Source: Candidatus Woesearchaeota archaeon
GTDB lineage: Archaea; Nanobdellota; Nanobdellia; Woesearchaeales; ARS49
Assembly: GCA_016203225.1 (NCBI GenBank)
Contig: JACQNC010000009.1
Coordinates: 62,001-126,000 of the forward strand
Length of the DNA: 64,000 nt
Direction: 5' to 3'
Part shown: one piece after another, positions 22,137 to 30,208 of the stretch
Layout of the letters: each line of letters begins with the position of its first letter
How positions within the stretch are numbered: position 1 is the stretch's first letter
Program-made: the position numbers and the translations under genes
The notes under the pieces: model-generated
Seen by the model: the letters and a program-made list of their open reading frames with translations, nothing else
Databases searched by the model: none
What the model was told of the DNA's origin: nothing

Positions 22137-24407
22137 ATGGTAGAACTTATCATCACGGAGAAGCCGAATGCGGCCAAGAAGATCGCCGATGCCTTGGCTG
22201 ATGACAAATCGCACAAGGAAGGCACCGGCGCTCCGTACTACAGGATCACGCACAACGGAAAGGAAATCATAGTCGGATGCGCAGTGGGTCATCTATACGG
22301 TCTTGCCGAGAAGCAGAAGACGAAGGGATTCCAGTATCCGGTGTTCGACATCCAGTGGGTGCCCACTTCGGACGTTTCGCGTGGCGCCGCTTTCTCGAAG
22401 AAGTATCTCGACCAGCTGAAGAAGCTCGCCAAGGATGCCGACTCGTTCACCGTCGCGACAGACTACGACGTCGAAGGCGAAGTCATCGGTCTCAACGTGG
22501 TGAGGTTCGCATGCAAACAGAAGGACGCGCACCGCATGAAATTCAGCACGCTCACCAAGGAAGACCTGGTTGAGGCGTACGCAAAGGCGTCACCTCACCT
22601 CGACTGGGGGCAGGCAGAGGCAGGCGAGACGCGCCACTTCCTCGACTACTACTACGGCATCAATCTCTCGCGCGCTTTGACTAGCGCGATCAAGACGGCC
22701 GGCTTGTTCAAGATCCTCAGCACAGGTCGCGTCCAGGGCCCTGCGTTGAAGATCGTCGTCGACAGGGAGAAGGAGATCCTCGCGTTCAAGCCTGTTCCTT
22801 TCTGGCAGATAGAGTTGGAAGGCGAACACAAGAAGCAGCCGCTTTACGCGCTGCATAAGGAGGAGAAATTCTGGCAGAGCGACAAGGCAGCATCAATCTT
22901 CAAGAAGATCGAGCACGAGAAACAGGCGATCGTAGCTTCGGTGGAGAAGAAGCGGTTCCATCAGCACGCACCCACTCCGTTCGACCTCACGAGCCTGCAG
23001 ACGGAGTCGTACCGGTGCTTCGGCATCTCTCCCCGCATCACGCTCGACATCGCGCAGGACCTGTACACCGCAGGGTTCATCTCGTATCCGCGAACGAGCA
23101 GCCAGCAACTTCCGCCAAGTATCGGCTTCCACAAGATCCTCAAGCAACTGTCGAAGCAGGACAACTACACAGAACTCGCGGGAAGCCTGCTCAAGCGCGC
23201 CTCGCTCGTGCCGCACAACGGCACCAAGACAGACCCCGCGCATCCTGCCATCTATCCGACGGGCGTCGCGCCAAAACGCCTGGACGATCGGCCTGGCAAA
23301 GTCTATGACCTGATCGTGAAGCGGTTCTTCTCCACGTTCGCCGATCCGGCGACGCGCGAGACCGTGACCGCGGAATTGAGCGTGAAGGACGAGCCTTTCA
23401 TCGCGCGTGGGACCACTACCGTCGAGAAGGGCTGGCATGTCTACTATGCTCCGTATGTTCCGTTCGGCGAGGACGAGCTTCCCGATATGGCAACCAAGGA
23501 TGTCGTCGCGATCACAAAGCTCACGCTTTCAGCGAAGGAGACCCAACCTCCGAAGCGCTACACCGAAGCGAGCATAATCAAGGAGCTCGAGAAGCGCAAT
23601 CTCGGAACCAAGGCGACGCGCGCGAACATCGTGGAGACTTTGTACGAGCGCAACTACATCAATGGCAAGGCTCTCGCCGCCACCGAGCTGGGTATGCACA
23701 TCATAGCCGTGCTCGAGAAACACGTTCCTGAGATCGTGGACGAGCAATTGACGCGGCACTTCGAGGAGCAGATGGAGTCCATCCGCGAGCACAAGGTGAA
23801 GGGCGACGCGATCTTGACCGAGGCGCGCGCCATCCTGAACAAGATCCTCGCGGGCTTCAAGTCCAAGGAGAAGGAGGTCGGAGAGGGCCTGAGGCAGACG
23901 TTCCAGGACACGCGCACTTCGTTGACGCGCGTTGGCAAATGTCCGAAATGCGCAGAGGGCCATCTCGTCATCCGCAAGGGCAAGTTCGGCAAATTCATCG
24001 CGTGCGACACGTATCCCGCGTGCCAGACTACGTTCAAGCTGCCCTCGAACGGGCTCGTGGAAGTCACCGACAAGGTATGCGACACGTGCACGTACCCGAC
24101 CGTGTTGATAATCAAGAAGGCCAAGAAACCTCAAGAGGTGTGCATCAACCCCGACTGTCCGAAGAAGGTCGTGGACCTGTCCGGCATCGTCGGGACCGCG
24201 TGTCCGAAGTGCAAGATCGGCAAACTGCTCGTCAGGAAATCGGTCTACGGCCAGTTCATCGCCTGCGACCAGTTCCCGAAGTGCAGATACATCCAGAAGG
24301 CGCAACGCCCCGAGAAACCGGGCGCGCCGAAACCAGAAACGAAGGGCGCAATGCCTGCCGATCAAAAGAACGCAGAACCCAGAAAGCCCGCGAAGAAGCA
24401 GAAGTGA
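22137..24407 (+). CDS. topA: DNA topoisomerase I (type IA)
   Basis: Starting at MVELIITEKPNA (756 residues) fits the TATA spacing; the upstream ORF extension is not needed. Type IA topoisomerases relax negatively supercoiled DNA through a covalent 5'-phosphotyrosine. The TOPRIM domain has the ITEKPNAAKKIA glutamate and TDYDVEGE acidic triad. The catalytic tyrosine is Y317 in ISYPRTSS. After the toroid, three zinc-finger modules (CPKC...CDTYPAC, CDTC...CINPDCP, CPKC...CDQFPKC) and a basic proline-rich tail follow. The divergent gene encodes a lysine-rich protein. Confidence 0.95.
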   Translation: MVELIITEKPNAAKKIADALADDKSHKEGTGAPYYRITHNGKEIIVGCAVGHLYGLAEKQKTKGFQYPVFDIQWVPTSDVSRGAAFSKKYLDQLKKLAKDADSFTVATDYDVEGEVIGLNVVRFACKQKDAHRMKFSTLTKEDLVEAYAKASPHLDWGQAEAGETRHFLDYYYGINLSRALTSAIKTAGLFKILSTGRVQGPALKIVVDREKEILAFKPVPFWQIELEGEHKKQPLYALHKEEKFWQSDKAASIFKKIEHEKQAIVASVEKKRFHQHAPTPFDLTSLQTESYRCFGISPRITLDIAQDLYTAGFISYPRTSSQQLPPSIGFHKILKQLSKQDNYTELAGSLLKRASLVPHNGTKTDPAHPAIYPTGVAPKRLDDRPGKVYDLIVKRFFSTFADPATRETVTAELSVKDEPFIARGTTTVEKGWHVYYAPYVPFGEDELPDMATKDVVAITKLTLSAKETQPPKRYTEASIIKELEKRNLGTKATRANIVETLYERNYINGKALAATELGMHIIAVLEKHVPEIVDEQLTRHFEEQMESIREHKVKGDAILTEARAILNKILAGFKSKEKEVGEGLRQTFQDTRTSLTRVGKCPKCAEGHLVIRKGKFGKFIACDTYPACQTTFKLPSNGLVEVTDKVCDTCTYPTVLIIKKAKKPQEVCINPDCPKKVVDLSGIVGTACPKCKIGKLLVRKSVYGQFIACDQFPKCRYIQKAQRPEKPGAPKPETKGAMPADQKNAEPRKPAKKQK

Positions 24408-24752
24408 TCACGCGTACGGCTTCACGCGCGACTTGAGTTCTTTGAATTCTGGCGCCAATTGGTGCACGATACGATAGAACTCCCTGCGCTCTTGCCTGCC
24501 CGCGCCGAGGAACGCGAGGTAGTCCGCGAGACGGTGCTGGTGTGGATCGATCTGGTTTGAGTTGCGCCCGTTCGCGCGGAGCGTGCTGGCGAGTTGTGTC
24601 TCGAGACGTAGAATGTAGTTGGCCGCCGAGACCGCTCCCAGATCCCATTGGCGATGTATCAAGTCGGCGACCTGCAGTCGCGATAGGCATCTGCTGTGGC
24701 GCAACCGCACTAGCTCACCCTGCGCCCGACACTCTAAATCGTACGCCCCCAT
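24408..24752 (-). CDS. Hypothetical protein, 114 residues
   Basis: Short, arginine- and leucine-rich, mostly helical protein (LVRLRHSRCLSRLQVADLIHRQ) without known family. The spacing of helices in the first 60 residues could form a helix-turn-helix, but the motif is weak. A TATA-like element (24774-24781) is 26 bases from its ATG, overlapping the stop of the upstream VRR-NUC gene, which supports real expression. It converges with topA, whose stop it abuts. Confidence 0.6.
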   Translation of the reverse strand: MGAYDLECRAQGELVRLRHSRCLSRLQVADLIHRQWDLGAVSAANYILRLETQLASTLRANGRNSNQIDPHQHRLADYLAFLGAGRQERREFYRIVHQLAPEFKELKSRVKPYA

Positions 24753-24777
24753 GAAATCAGGCTCAGGGCTGCGCTTT

Positions 24778-25317
24778 TTATCTCTTTCGGAATGCCCTGA
24801 TCGTCAATTCCTTCTCAACGACTTCCTTCTTCTTGAATATCAAGTCGACGTTCGCCTCGCGCGTCTTTGTGCAAGGCTCGACGAGTTTGTGGACTTCGGT
24901 ATCTAGGCCAAGTTGCCGCAACTTCTGTATCGTAAGGATTTGTCGCGGAGAAAGCTGTTCGTGCCCGAGTTTGCACTCGACGAACTTGAACTGCTTAGAA
25001 GCTGGATGGTAGCAGATGTAGTCAGGCATGCCGTGATGGACCGCTGAAAGATACGCGAGGGTCTCCCACGTGGGCGGCCCGAATGCTTCTTTGAGCAGAC
25101 CTTCGAGCAGCATATACCTTTTCTTGACAGACGCGTAAACATCACCAGTGAATGCATGGATGAACCCGCCGCGCCAGACCTTCCAACCTTGCTTCTCCAG
25201 CCTGCGTTTTAGCTGTACCTCTGACAATCCGTGCCGTGATTGGTAGGGATAATTCCGCATCGGCACGTAGACCGTCTTGACAGTGAACCCGAATTCTTCT
25301 ATTTTCGTCTGCCGCAC
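24778..25317 (-). CDS. VRR-NUC domain nuclease
   Basis: The C-terminal half of this 179-residue protein is a VRR-NUC (PD-(D/E)XK) nuclease: HGMPDYICYHPASKQFKFVECKLGHEQLSPRQ, with D, E and K of the catalytic core, and the following QILTIQKLRQLG helix. The N-terminal 80 residues (YQSRHGLSEVQLKRRLEKQGWKVWRGG) may hold DNA. The family includes structure-specific nucleases such as FAN1 and phage enzymes. The start is GTG, 28 bases from a TATA. It stands alone next to the Lon-like gene, so its pathway (repair or defence) is undetermined. Confidence 0.85.
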   Translation of the reverse strand: MRQTKIEEFGFTVKTVYVPMRNYPYQSRHGLSEVQLKRRLEKQGWKVWRGGFIHAFTGDVYASVKKRYMLLEGLLKEAFGPPTWETLAYLSAVHHGMPDYICYHPASKQFKFVECKLGHEQLSPRQILTIQKLRQLGLDTEVHKLVEPCTKTREANVDLIFKKKEVVEKELTIRAFRKR

Positions 25318-25340
25318 AGGCGCAGGCGCGGATGACTGTT

Positions 25341-25393
25341 AAATATAGGCTGTGCGCGGCATTGTCCAGTGACATGTGCGTAACTTTTATATA
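25341..25393. promoter_or_regulatory. Divergent promoters of the VRR-NUC and Lon-like genes
   Basis: Minus-strand CCTATATTT (25341-25349) is 28 bases from the GTG at 25317. Plus-strand CTTTTATATA (25384-25393) is 27 bases from the ATG at 25416. Each gene has its own element. Confidence 0.7.
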
Positions 25394-25415
25394 TCGTCAG
25401 GAAGGGCAGAACCGC

Positions 25416-27107
25416 ATGAGGTTGTTTAGCGCGCTATTCGTCATCGCGTTGCTTCTTGTTCCCGCGGTCTCTGCGAAACAGGGCACGATCAAGCTCCTCG
25501 CTCTGGTGGAGAACGAGGAGAACAGCACGGGCACGCTCGCAGACCTCTCGCTCGAGACCGGTCCGGGGATGGGACGCGTGTTCCTCGACACTTTTCCCCT
25601 GACCAAGATCGCGACGCAGGTCTCATTGCGGTTCGCGCAGCAGGTCGCGTGCTCGGAGCTTGACAAGGATTGTTCAGGGACGGATTTCTTCTTCGCTATC
25701 CGCGCATCCCCGGGCATCGTTGGAGGTCCTTCTGCAGGAGCAGCTGCCGCGGTGCTCGCGGCAGCGATGGTCGACGGCAGGACTCTCGACCCAGGCGTCG
25801 CCATCACGGGCACCATCAACTCAGGCGGTCTAATAGGCCCTGTCGGGGGATTGAAGTACAAGCTCGAGGCTGCCGCAAAGGGAGGTCTAAGGACAGTCCT
25901 TATTCCTTCAGGAACGTCCAATGTGAATGAGGAGAATGTTACAGTAGACCTGATCAAGTTGGGCGAAACGATGAATCTCTCGGTAATCGAGGTGGCAACG
26001 CTCGACCAGGCATTGGTGTACTTCACAGGCAGCGCTATCCATCGCGACGTCCCTGAATTCGTGATAGATCCTGCTTATGCTAGCCGGATGAAGCAGGTAG
26101 CGCAGGACCTCTGTGGCCGCACGCCGACGCTCGGCGGTGATGATGAGGACATCACGAACCTGAGCTATACCGCAGATACGTACTTCGCAGCAGGGGAGTA
26201 CTACGCAGCGGCATCATACTGCTTCCGCGCCAATCTCGCGGCGCGACGTGACGCTCTGCTCGAGGACGAGCCCGGGTTCGATGAGTTCCAGGACCGCATA
26301 GCCTCGACACTTCTAGAAGTCCTGCGCCTGGATGGCGAGACGTCGCGGAGGAACCTTACGACAGTCACTGATCTGCAGACGTTCATGCTGGTGAAGGAGA
26401 GGTTGCAGGAGGCCGCGGAAAGCCTGAACAGGCTTGCGTTGGTCGAGGAGGTCTCTGCGGGCGCGCTTTCCGAGCTCGCCTATGCCGAGGAGCGCGCGTA
26501 CTCCGCGACCACGTGGTCCGGATTTTTCGGCCTGGATGGTGCACATGTCACGATCGATAACGAGACCTTGCAGCGGTCCTGTCTGAGCAAGCTCGGGGAA
26601 GCGGAGGAGCGCTACAACTATGTGCAATCTTTCTTTCCAGGCTCGCTGAAGGACACGCGGAAGAAGCTGGACCGTGCACAGCGGGACGCAAGGAATGGAC
26701 TCTTCGTGACATGCCTGCACCAGGCCGCGCAGTCGAAGGCCGAGGCCGATATCGTGCTCTCAGTGACCGGTGTCGATGAGTCGCGCGTGCAGGACATAAT
26801 CGGAGTGAAGCTTGACGCGACTGCGCGATCGTTGGCCCGTGCGCAGAGCAAGGACATCTTCCCGCTTATCGGGTATTCCTATTACGAGTACGCGAAGGCA
26901 TTGCGCACCGAGGATGAGTATTCCTCGCTGCTGTTCGCCGAGTACGCGAACGAGATGAGCGGCCTAGATATCTATTTCCCGAAGCAGAAGAAGCGGTTCG
27001 CGATTCCCGAGATCCCCGCATCCATCGTCGCGGCTTTCGTCCTGGGGATGCTGCTAGGCGCCGCAATCATCTCCCTGGGCCGCAGAAGGTCCAGCAAGCG
27101 CAGATAA
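25416..27107 (+). CDS. Exported, membrane-anchored Lon-like (S16) serine protease
   Basis: Starting at MRLFSALFVIALL gives 563 residues. A signal peptide (1-20) leads into a Lon-type proteolytic domain (about 25-200) with no AAA+ module. The catalytic dyad is visible: S106 in VGGPSAGAAA and K149 in GGLKYKLEAA. A large helical region follows, then a C-terminal transmembrane helix (SIVAAFVLGMLLGAAIISL) with a basic tail, so the protease faces outside. Without an ATPase it likely acts on unfolded or surface proteins. A TATA 27 bases upstream places the start. The 3' side carries structured element C. Confidence 0.88.
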   Translation: MRLFSALFVIALLLVPAVSAKQGTIKLLALVENEENSTGTLADLSLETGPGMGRVFLDTFPLTKIATQVSLRFAQQVACSELDKDCSGTDFFFAIRASPGIVGGPSAGAAAAVLAAAMVDGRTLDPGVAITGTINSGGLIGPVGGLKYKLEAAAKGGLRTVLIPSGTSNVNEENVTVDLIKLGETMNLSVIEVATLDQALVYFTGSAIHRDVPEFVIDPAYASRMKQVAQDLCGRTPTLGGDDEDITNLSYTADTYFAAGEYYAAASYCFRANLAARRDALLEDEPGFDEFQDRIASTLLEVLRLDGETSRRNLTTVTDLQTFMLVKERLQEAAESLNRLALVEEVSAGALSELAYAEERAYSATTWSGFFGLDGAHVTIDNETLQRSCLSKLGEAEERYNYVQSFFPGSLKDTRKKLDRAQRDARNGLFVTCLHQAAQSKAEADIVLSVTGVDESRVQDIIGVKLDATARSLARAQSKDIFPLIGYSYYEYAKALRTEDEYSSLLFAEYANEMSGLDIYFPKQKKRFAIPEIPASIVAAFVLGMLLGAAIISLGRRRSSKRR

Positions 27108-27126
27108 GCGTTCTCAGGGGGATTCT

Positions 27127-27238
27127 CTCGTCCCTAGCTAAGCGCTCCCAGGCAGGTTTGGGTCGCTTTTGGCGTTGGATTCGATAGCACTAAAGCCACG
27201 TCCATCATGCTTTGGGCTGCAACGGATGCGGGGACGAG
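27127..27238 (+). repeat. Candidate structured RNA element, copy C
   Basis: Third copy. TCCCAGGCAGGTTTG (27146-27160) is identical to copy A. GCTTT (27165-27169) pairs with AAAGC (27192-27196). The closing stem CTCGTCCC (27127-27134) with GGGACGAG (27231-27238) is perfect over 8 bases and differs in sequence from copy B while keeping pairing. It follows the Lon-like gene by 19 bases. Confidence 0.5.
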
Positions 27239-27289
27239 CGCGCAGGACGGCCTATGTTTTAGACTGTCGTCAAGAGGCGTTGAAACCCT

Positions 27290-27369
27290 CGCGTACGCCC
27301 TTGCGGACGTACGCGCGGGAAAAAGAGGTGATTGTGTTACTACTCTAAAGGGCGCACCTTATATATAAA
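27290..27369. other. Inverted repeat and orphan TATA in a 350-base gap
   Basis: CGCGTACG (27290-27297) and CGTACGCG (27308-27315) form an 8-base stem with a 10-base loop. TTATATATAAA (27359-27369) is a strong, near-symmetric TATA with no ORF at leaderless spacing on either side. It could drive a non-coding transcript through the repeat and element C on the minus strand, or a plus-strand one into the next gene. Confidence 0.35.
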
Positions 27370-27426
27370 GCTTTCGTATCTTGAGCACTTAAAAGTAGTA
27401 TCATTTAGCATGGATTGACGGAAGGG

Positions 27427-27434
27427 TTTATAAA
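27427..27434 (+). promoter_or_regulatory. TATA box of 128-residue hypothetical gene
   Basis: TTTATAAA centred 26-27 bases before the ATG at 27457. Confidence 0.7.
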
Positions 27435-27456
27435 TGGGGTGGCTCAAAGACGAGTC

Positions 27457-27843
27457 ATGGGCAGCGGAGATACGGAAATCATACAGCTCGAGGCAGTAAT
27501 CTATCAAGCGAAGCTCACCGTCGACCGCGAGTCCCGTAAGCCTTCGCTCGAAGTCACGGCGAGCGAGCCGCAATCGCTAAACGACATCACGAACAAGTTC
27601 ATCCGCACTGCTAAGAAGGTGCAGAGAGGCACGTGGTATGCGAGACATCTCGGCACGAACGCGGTCGTTTTCCTGGACGGCCATGGATCATTCCTTATTC
27701 GCCCAAAAGAAGAACCAACTAAAAGCTACGCGATCGATGCGAATGATGCCGATGCCGGACAGTATGATGTTCTCGCCGCGTACCAGACCGAGCTTGAGAC
27801 CGGCATGCAGATCTCGAGGAACTCGCTGCCATACCGAGAGTAG
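27457..27843 (+). CDS. Hypothetical protein, 128 residues
   Basis: Starting at MGSGDTEIIQLEA fits the promoter. Soluble, no recognised family. The pattern is beta-rich at the N-terminus (IIQLEAVIYQAKLTVDRESRKPSLEV), then a helix (LNDITNKFIRTAKKVQ), then strands (TWYARHLGTNAVVFLDGHGSFLIR). It may be a small ligand- or RNA-binding fold. It stands alone between element C and a lipoprotein gene. Confidence 0.7.
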   Translation: MGSGDTEIIQLEAVIYQAKLTVDRESRKPSLEVTASEPQSLNDITNKFIRTAKKVQRGTWYARHLGTNAVVFLDGHGSFLIRPKEEPTKSYAIDANDADAGQYDVLAAYQTELETGMQISRNSLPYRE

Positions 27844-27850
27844 CGCAATT

Positions 27851-27858
27851 CTTTTATA
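27851..27858 (+). promoter_or_regulatory. TATA box of ComEC-like lipoprotein gene
   Basis: CTTTTATA centred 26 bases before the ATG at 27881. Confidence 0.7.
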
Positions 27859-27880
27859 GTCCGGTCCTGTCGGTGCGTGC

Positions 27881-28792
27881 ATGAAAATCTGGTGGTTGGC
27901 GATCCTGGTCGTTCTTTTGCTGGGCTGTCAAACCGCTCTCGAACGTCCGCAGGAACGACCTCTGGCGCCATCCCAGGAAGCTCCTACACCTGTCGCGCCG
28001 CAACCTCCTGCGATCGGCACGCTTCGGGTCATCTTCGCCGATGTGGGCCAGGGCGGCGCGGTCATCATCCAGACGCCTGATGACAAGACGATAATCTATG
28101 ATTGCGGGCAGTACAAGGACAGAATCTACGATGACCTCCGGGCGTTCGGCGTCGGAGATGTCGATCTGCTCATCGCATCGCACGCTGACGCTGACCACAT
28201 CGGCGCGTGCAAGTACATCCTCCAGGACCACAACGTGACGCGCGTGGTCGACAACAACGAATACAAGGAGACCAACACGTACATCGAATACGAGACGTAT
28301 CGCAGGCAATACGCAAAGGAGTTCTTCCAATTGCTCGGCGATGGCCTGGATCCGGTCTTCCCGTTCATAGAATATCATGTCGCGTACGATGATTGGGGCA
28401 ATTTCTCGAAGGACGCGAACGACAATTCGGTCGTGGTGCGGCTGGTCTGGGGGGATACGAGTTTCCTTCTCACCGGCGACTGCGAGGCCGGATGCGAGAA
28501 GACGCTCACGGACACGACTGACATCGACGCTGACGTATTGGATGCAGGCCACCATGGTAGCAGGGGTTCAAGCACGGACTACGCGCTGAAGGAGATCACG
28601 CCCCGCATCGTGATCATCTCTGCCGGCAAGGACAACAGATACGGCCATCCGCACGAGGAGGCGCTTGACCGCATCCGAGGATACACGGACAACATCCTAC
28701 GCACCGATCAGAAAGGGACGATTGTGGTCGAGACCGACGGCAAGACTCTCAAAGTCACGAATAAGGATGGGCTCATTCTCTGGCAAGAGTGA
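27881..28792 (+). CDS. ComEC/Rec2-like metallo-beta-lactamase-fold lipoprotein
   Basis: The signal peptide ends in a lipobox (VLLLGCQ, C16), so the mature protein is likely lipid-anchored outside the cell, followed by a proline-rich spacer. The domain (about 45-303) has the metallo-beta-lactamase motifs of the ComEC competence family: FADVGQGGAVII, SHADADHIGA (HxDxDH), LLTGDCEAGCE and DAGHHGSRGSSTDY. Such stand-alone domains are thought to be phosphodiesterases or nucleases acting on extracellular nucleic acid or nucleotides. Two extra cysteines near GDCEAGCE may form a disulfide. The C-terminus overlaps the convergent Nudix gene by 20 bases. Confidence 0.85.
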   Translation: MKIWWLAILVVLLLGCQTALERPQERPLAPSQEAPTPVAPQPPAIGTLRVIFADVGQGGAVIIQTPDDKTIIYDCGQYKDRIYDDLRAFGVGDVDLLIASHADADHIGACKYILQDHNVTRVVDNNEYKETNTYIEYETYRRQYAKEFFQLLGDGLDPVFPFIEYHVAYDDWGNFSKDANDNSVVVRLVWGDTSFLLTGDCEAGCEKTLTDTTDIDADVLDAGHHGSRGSSTDYALKEITPRIVIISAGKDNRYGHPHEEALDRIRGYTDNILRTDQKGTIVVETDGKTLKVTNKDGLILWQE

Positions 28793-29222
28793 TCGTTCCT
28801 TTCGGCGCTTTCTTGGCGGCGACATCCTCGAGCATGCGCTTGTCATCCCAAAACATATTCAGTTGACTTATTTCATCGATCGTGAACAGTCCAAGTTCCG
28901 CGCCTTCCCGCTGATGACTGCGCAGTGTCTCAAGATTCCAGGTGAGCGACGCCGTGAATAGGAACAGTTCTCGTGACGGGCCGTCTTCAGGCCGGGGAAT
29001 CGCATAATGACCAAAAAAAGTTGGCTTTAGGTCTATCTGAAGCTCTTCGCGCGCTTCGCGGATCACGGCTTGCTCAGGAGTCTCGCCGGACTCGATCCCA
29101 CCTCCGAAAAAACCCCACATGTTCGGGCGGTAGCGCGGTTTGCTGTCGCGCAGTTGGCAGAGCATCCTACCGCGGTCGTCGATGAGCGTGAAGATTGCGA
29201 CGCGACGGCCGAACTGCATCAT
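28773..29222 (-). CDS. Nudix hydrolase
   Basis: I start this at the ATG at 29222, which overlaps the upstream stop by 4 bases (149 residues). The Nudix box is complete: GGGIESGETPEQAVIREA followed by REELQI, fitting GX5EX7REUXEEXGU. The preceding RDSKPRYRPNMWGFF segment is typical of (d)NTP-cleaning Nudix enzymes. Substrate unknown. It is the last gene of an operon with a Kazal lipoprotein and a hypothetical protein; no functional link is apparent. Confidence 0.88.
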   Translation of the reverse strand: MMQFGRRVAIFTLIDDRGRMLCQLRDSKPRYRPNMWGFFGGGIESGETPEQAVIREAREELQIDLKPTFFGHYAIPRPEDGPSRELFLFTASLTWNLETLRSHQREGAELGLFTIDEISQLNMFWDDKRMLEDVAAKKAPKGTITLARE

Positions 29223-29443
29223 TTGCTTGAAGTAACGCACTCACCCGGTTCGTACGCCACGCCAGCGCAATTGGCATAGCAGTTGTTGCTGTACGTTCTC
29301 CCGTCATCGCCGCACACGGGGTCGTAGAGAGCGATGCAGATGCATCCAGGCGATTGCTGGCCTCCGCCAGCGCCGGTGCCCCCGTCCTTTGGAGCGCAGG
29401 CAGCCAGGAAGAGCAACGCCAATATCGCGGGAAGGAGCCTCAT
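29219..29443 (-). CDS. Kazal-type protease inhibitor lipoprotein
   Basis: The 74-residue precursor has a lipobox signal (ALLFLAAC, C16), a glycine-rich spacer and one Kazal-like domain with six cysteines (C34, C36, C44, C55, C59, C69) and the hallmark DPVCGDDGRTYSNNC. Kazal domains inhibit serine proteases by canonical binding; here it would sit on the outer face of the membrane. The same window encodes an exported Lon-like serine protease, a possible but untested partner. The gene overlaps both neighbours by 4 bases. Confidence 0.9.
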   Translation of the reverse strand: MRLLPAILALLFLAACAPKDGGTGAGGGQQSPGCICIALYDPVCGDDGRTYSNNCYANCAGVAYEPGECVTSSK

Positions 29444-29874
29444 CGTATGAGCTTATGTTTGCGCAGGATGTCCTTGAACTTCTCGTAATCAGGGGTCGCC
29501 TTGAACTCACGCACGGCCTCGCCCGGCATCTGCTTCATCACGCCGAGGCTGATGCGGGCGATCTCCTTGAGGTCGTTGATCGTCTCTTCGTGGCTAGGGG
29601 CCATCTGTGACTGGGCCTCCGACTGCGGCACGTCCTCGGAAGGTTGTTCCTCGCCGAAGAGTTTGTTCATGAATCCTGAGAACCATCCTTTCTTGGACTG
29701 CTCGTACTCGGTCTCGACAGGAGCTTGCATGGGTTCCTCCTTTTTGTAGGGCTGAACAGTGGGATGCAACGCGGGCTGGGCCTGTTTCTTGAACATGCTC
29801 CATCCTTCGCTCTTGCGCCGTTGCGAGATGTACGTATCCATCTCCCTACGCAGCTGCTTCCTACGTTCGTCCAT
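29440..29874 (-). CDS. Hypothetical protein, 144 residues
   Basis: First gene of the Kazal-Nudix operon. The N-terminus is charged and helical (MDERRKQLRREMDTYISQRRKSEGW), the middle is a proline/glutamine-rich linker with a short amphipathic piece (KKGWFSGFMNKLFGEE), and the C-terminal 50 residues are helical (NDLKEIARISLGVMKQMPGEAVREF). No known domain, signal peptide or membrane helix. It has a good TATA 28 bases before the ATG. Confidence 0.75.
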   Translation of the reverse strand: MDERRKQLRREMDTYISQRRKSEGWSMFKKQAQPALHPTVQPYKKEEPMQAPVETEYEQSKKGWFSGFMNKLFGEEQPSEDVPQSEAQSQMAPSHEETINDLKEIARISLGVMKQMPGEAVREFKATPDYEKFKDILRKHKLIR

Positions 29875-29898
29875 AGTACTCCTCCCGAGGGGCGAGTG

Positions 29899-29906
29899 TT
29901 TTTAAG
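29899..29906 (-). promoter_or_regulatory. TATA box of the Kazal-Nudix operon
   Basis: Minus-strand CTTAAAAA, 28 bases from the ATG at 29874. Confidence 0.65.
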
Positions 29907-29949
29907 GATTATGGTGGTCGAAGATAGAGAAAAAGGGCGGCAGGCGCGA

Positions 29950-30177
29950 TCAATCGACTCCTGATTCTATTGCATCACCCATTATCGGGCTGCCGCACAC
30001 CGTGCAGAACATCTGGTCGGCGGTGACTCCCGCGCCGCACTTGTCGCACGTATCCACGACCTCCTGTCCTTCTTCCACGATCTCAGAATATCGCTGTCCT
30101 TGCTGGAGCTGGAAGCCGCACTTGCTGCAGAACTGGTCGTTCGGTCCGGTCATGGCGCCGCATTTGTCGCAAGGCAT
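29950..30177 (-). CDS. Double zinc-ribbon protein
   Basis: Starting at MPCDKCGAMTG (75 residues) fits a TATA 27 bases upstream; the longer ORF into the HAD gene is not needed. Two zinc ribbons of the form CxxCGA-x(n)-CxxCG are seen (CDKCGAMTGPNDQFCSKCG and CDKCGAGVTADQMFCTVCG), joined by an acidic linker. Such double ribbons are common small archaeal proteins that mediate nucleic acid or protein contacts. Function unknown. Confidence 0.85.
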   Translation of the reverse strand: MPCDKCGAMTGPNDQFCSKCGFQLQQGQRYSEIVEEGQEVVDTCDKCGAGVTADQMFCTVCGSPIMGDAIESGVD

Positions 30178-30200
30178 TTCCGATTCACTGTGACCGGCGC

Positions 30201-30208
30201 ATTTAAGC
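30201..30208 (-). promoter_or_regulatory. TATA box of the double zinc-ribbon gene
   Basis: Minus-strand GCTTAAAT, 27 bases from the ATG at 30177; it includes the TAA stop of the upstream HAD gene. Confidence 0.6.

Noticed and set aside
27127-27238. Copies of the intergenic element as a transposon or tRNA remnant
   Set aside because: There are no terminal direct repeats, transposase or cloverleaf. The TTCGAAT-like part is within a hairpin rather than a T-loop of correct size.
27854-28555. 233-residue minus-strand ORF
   Set aside because: Antisense to the ComEC-like lipoprotein gene, which has lipobox and metal motifs.
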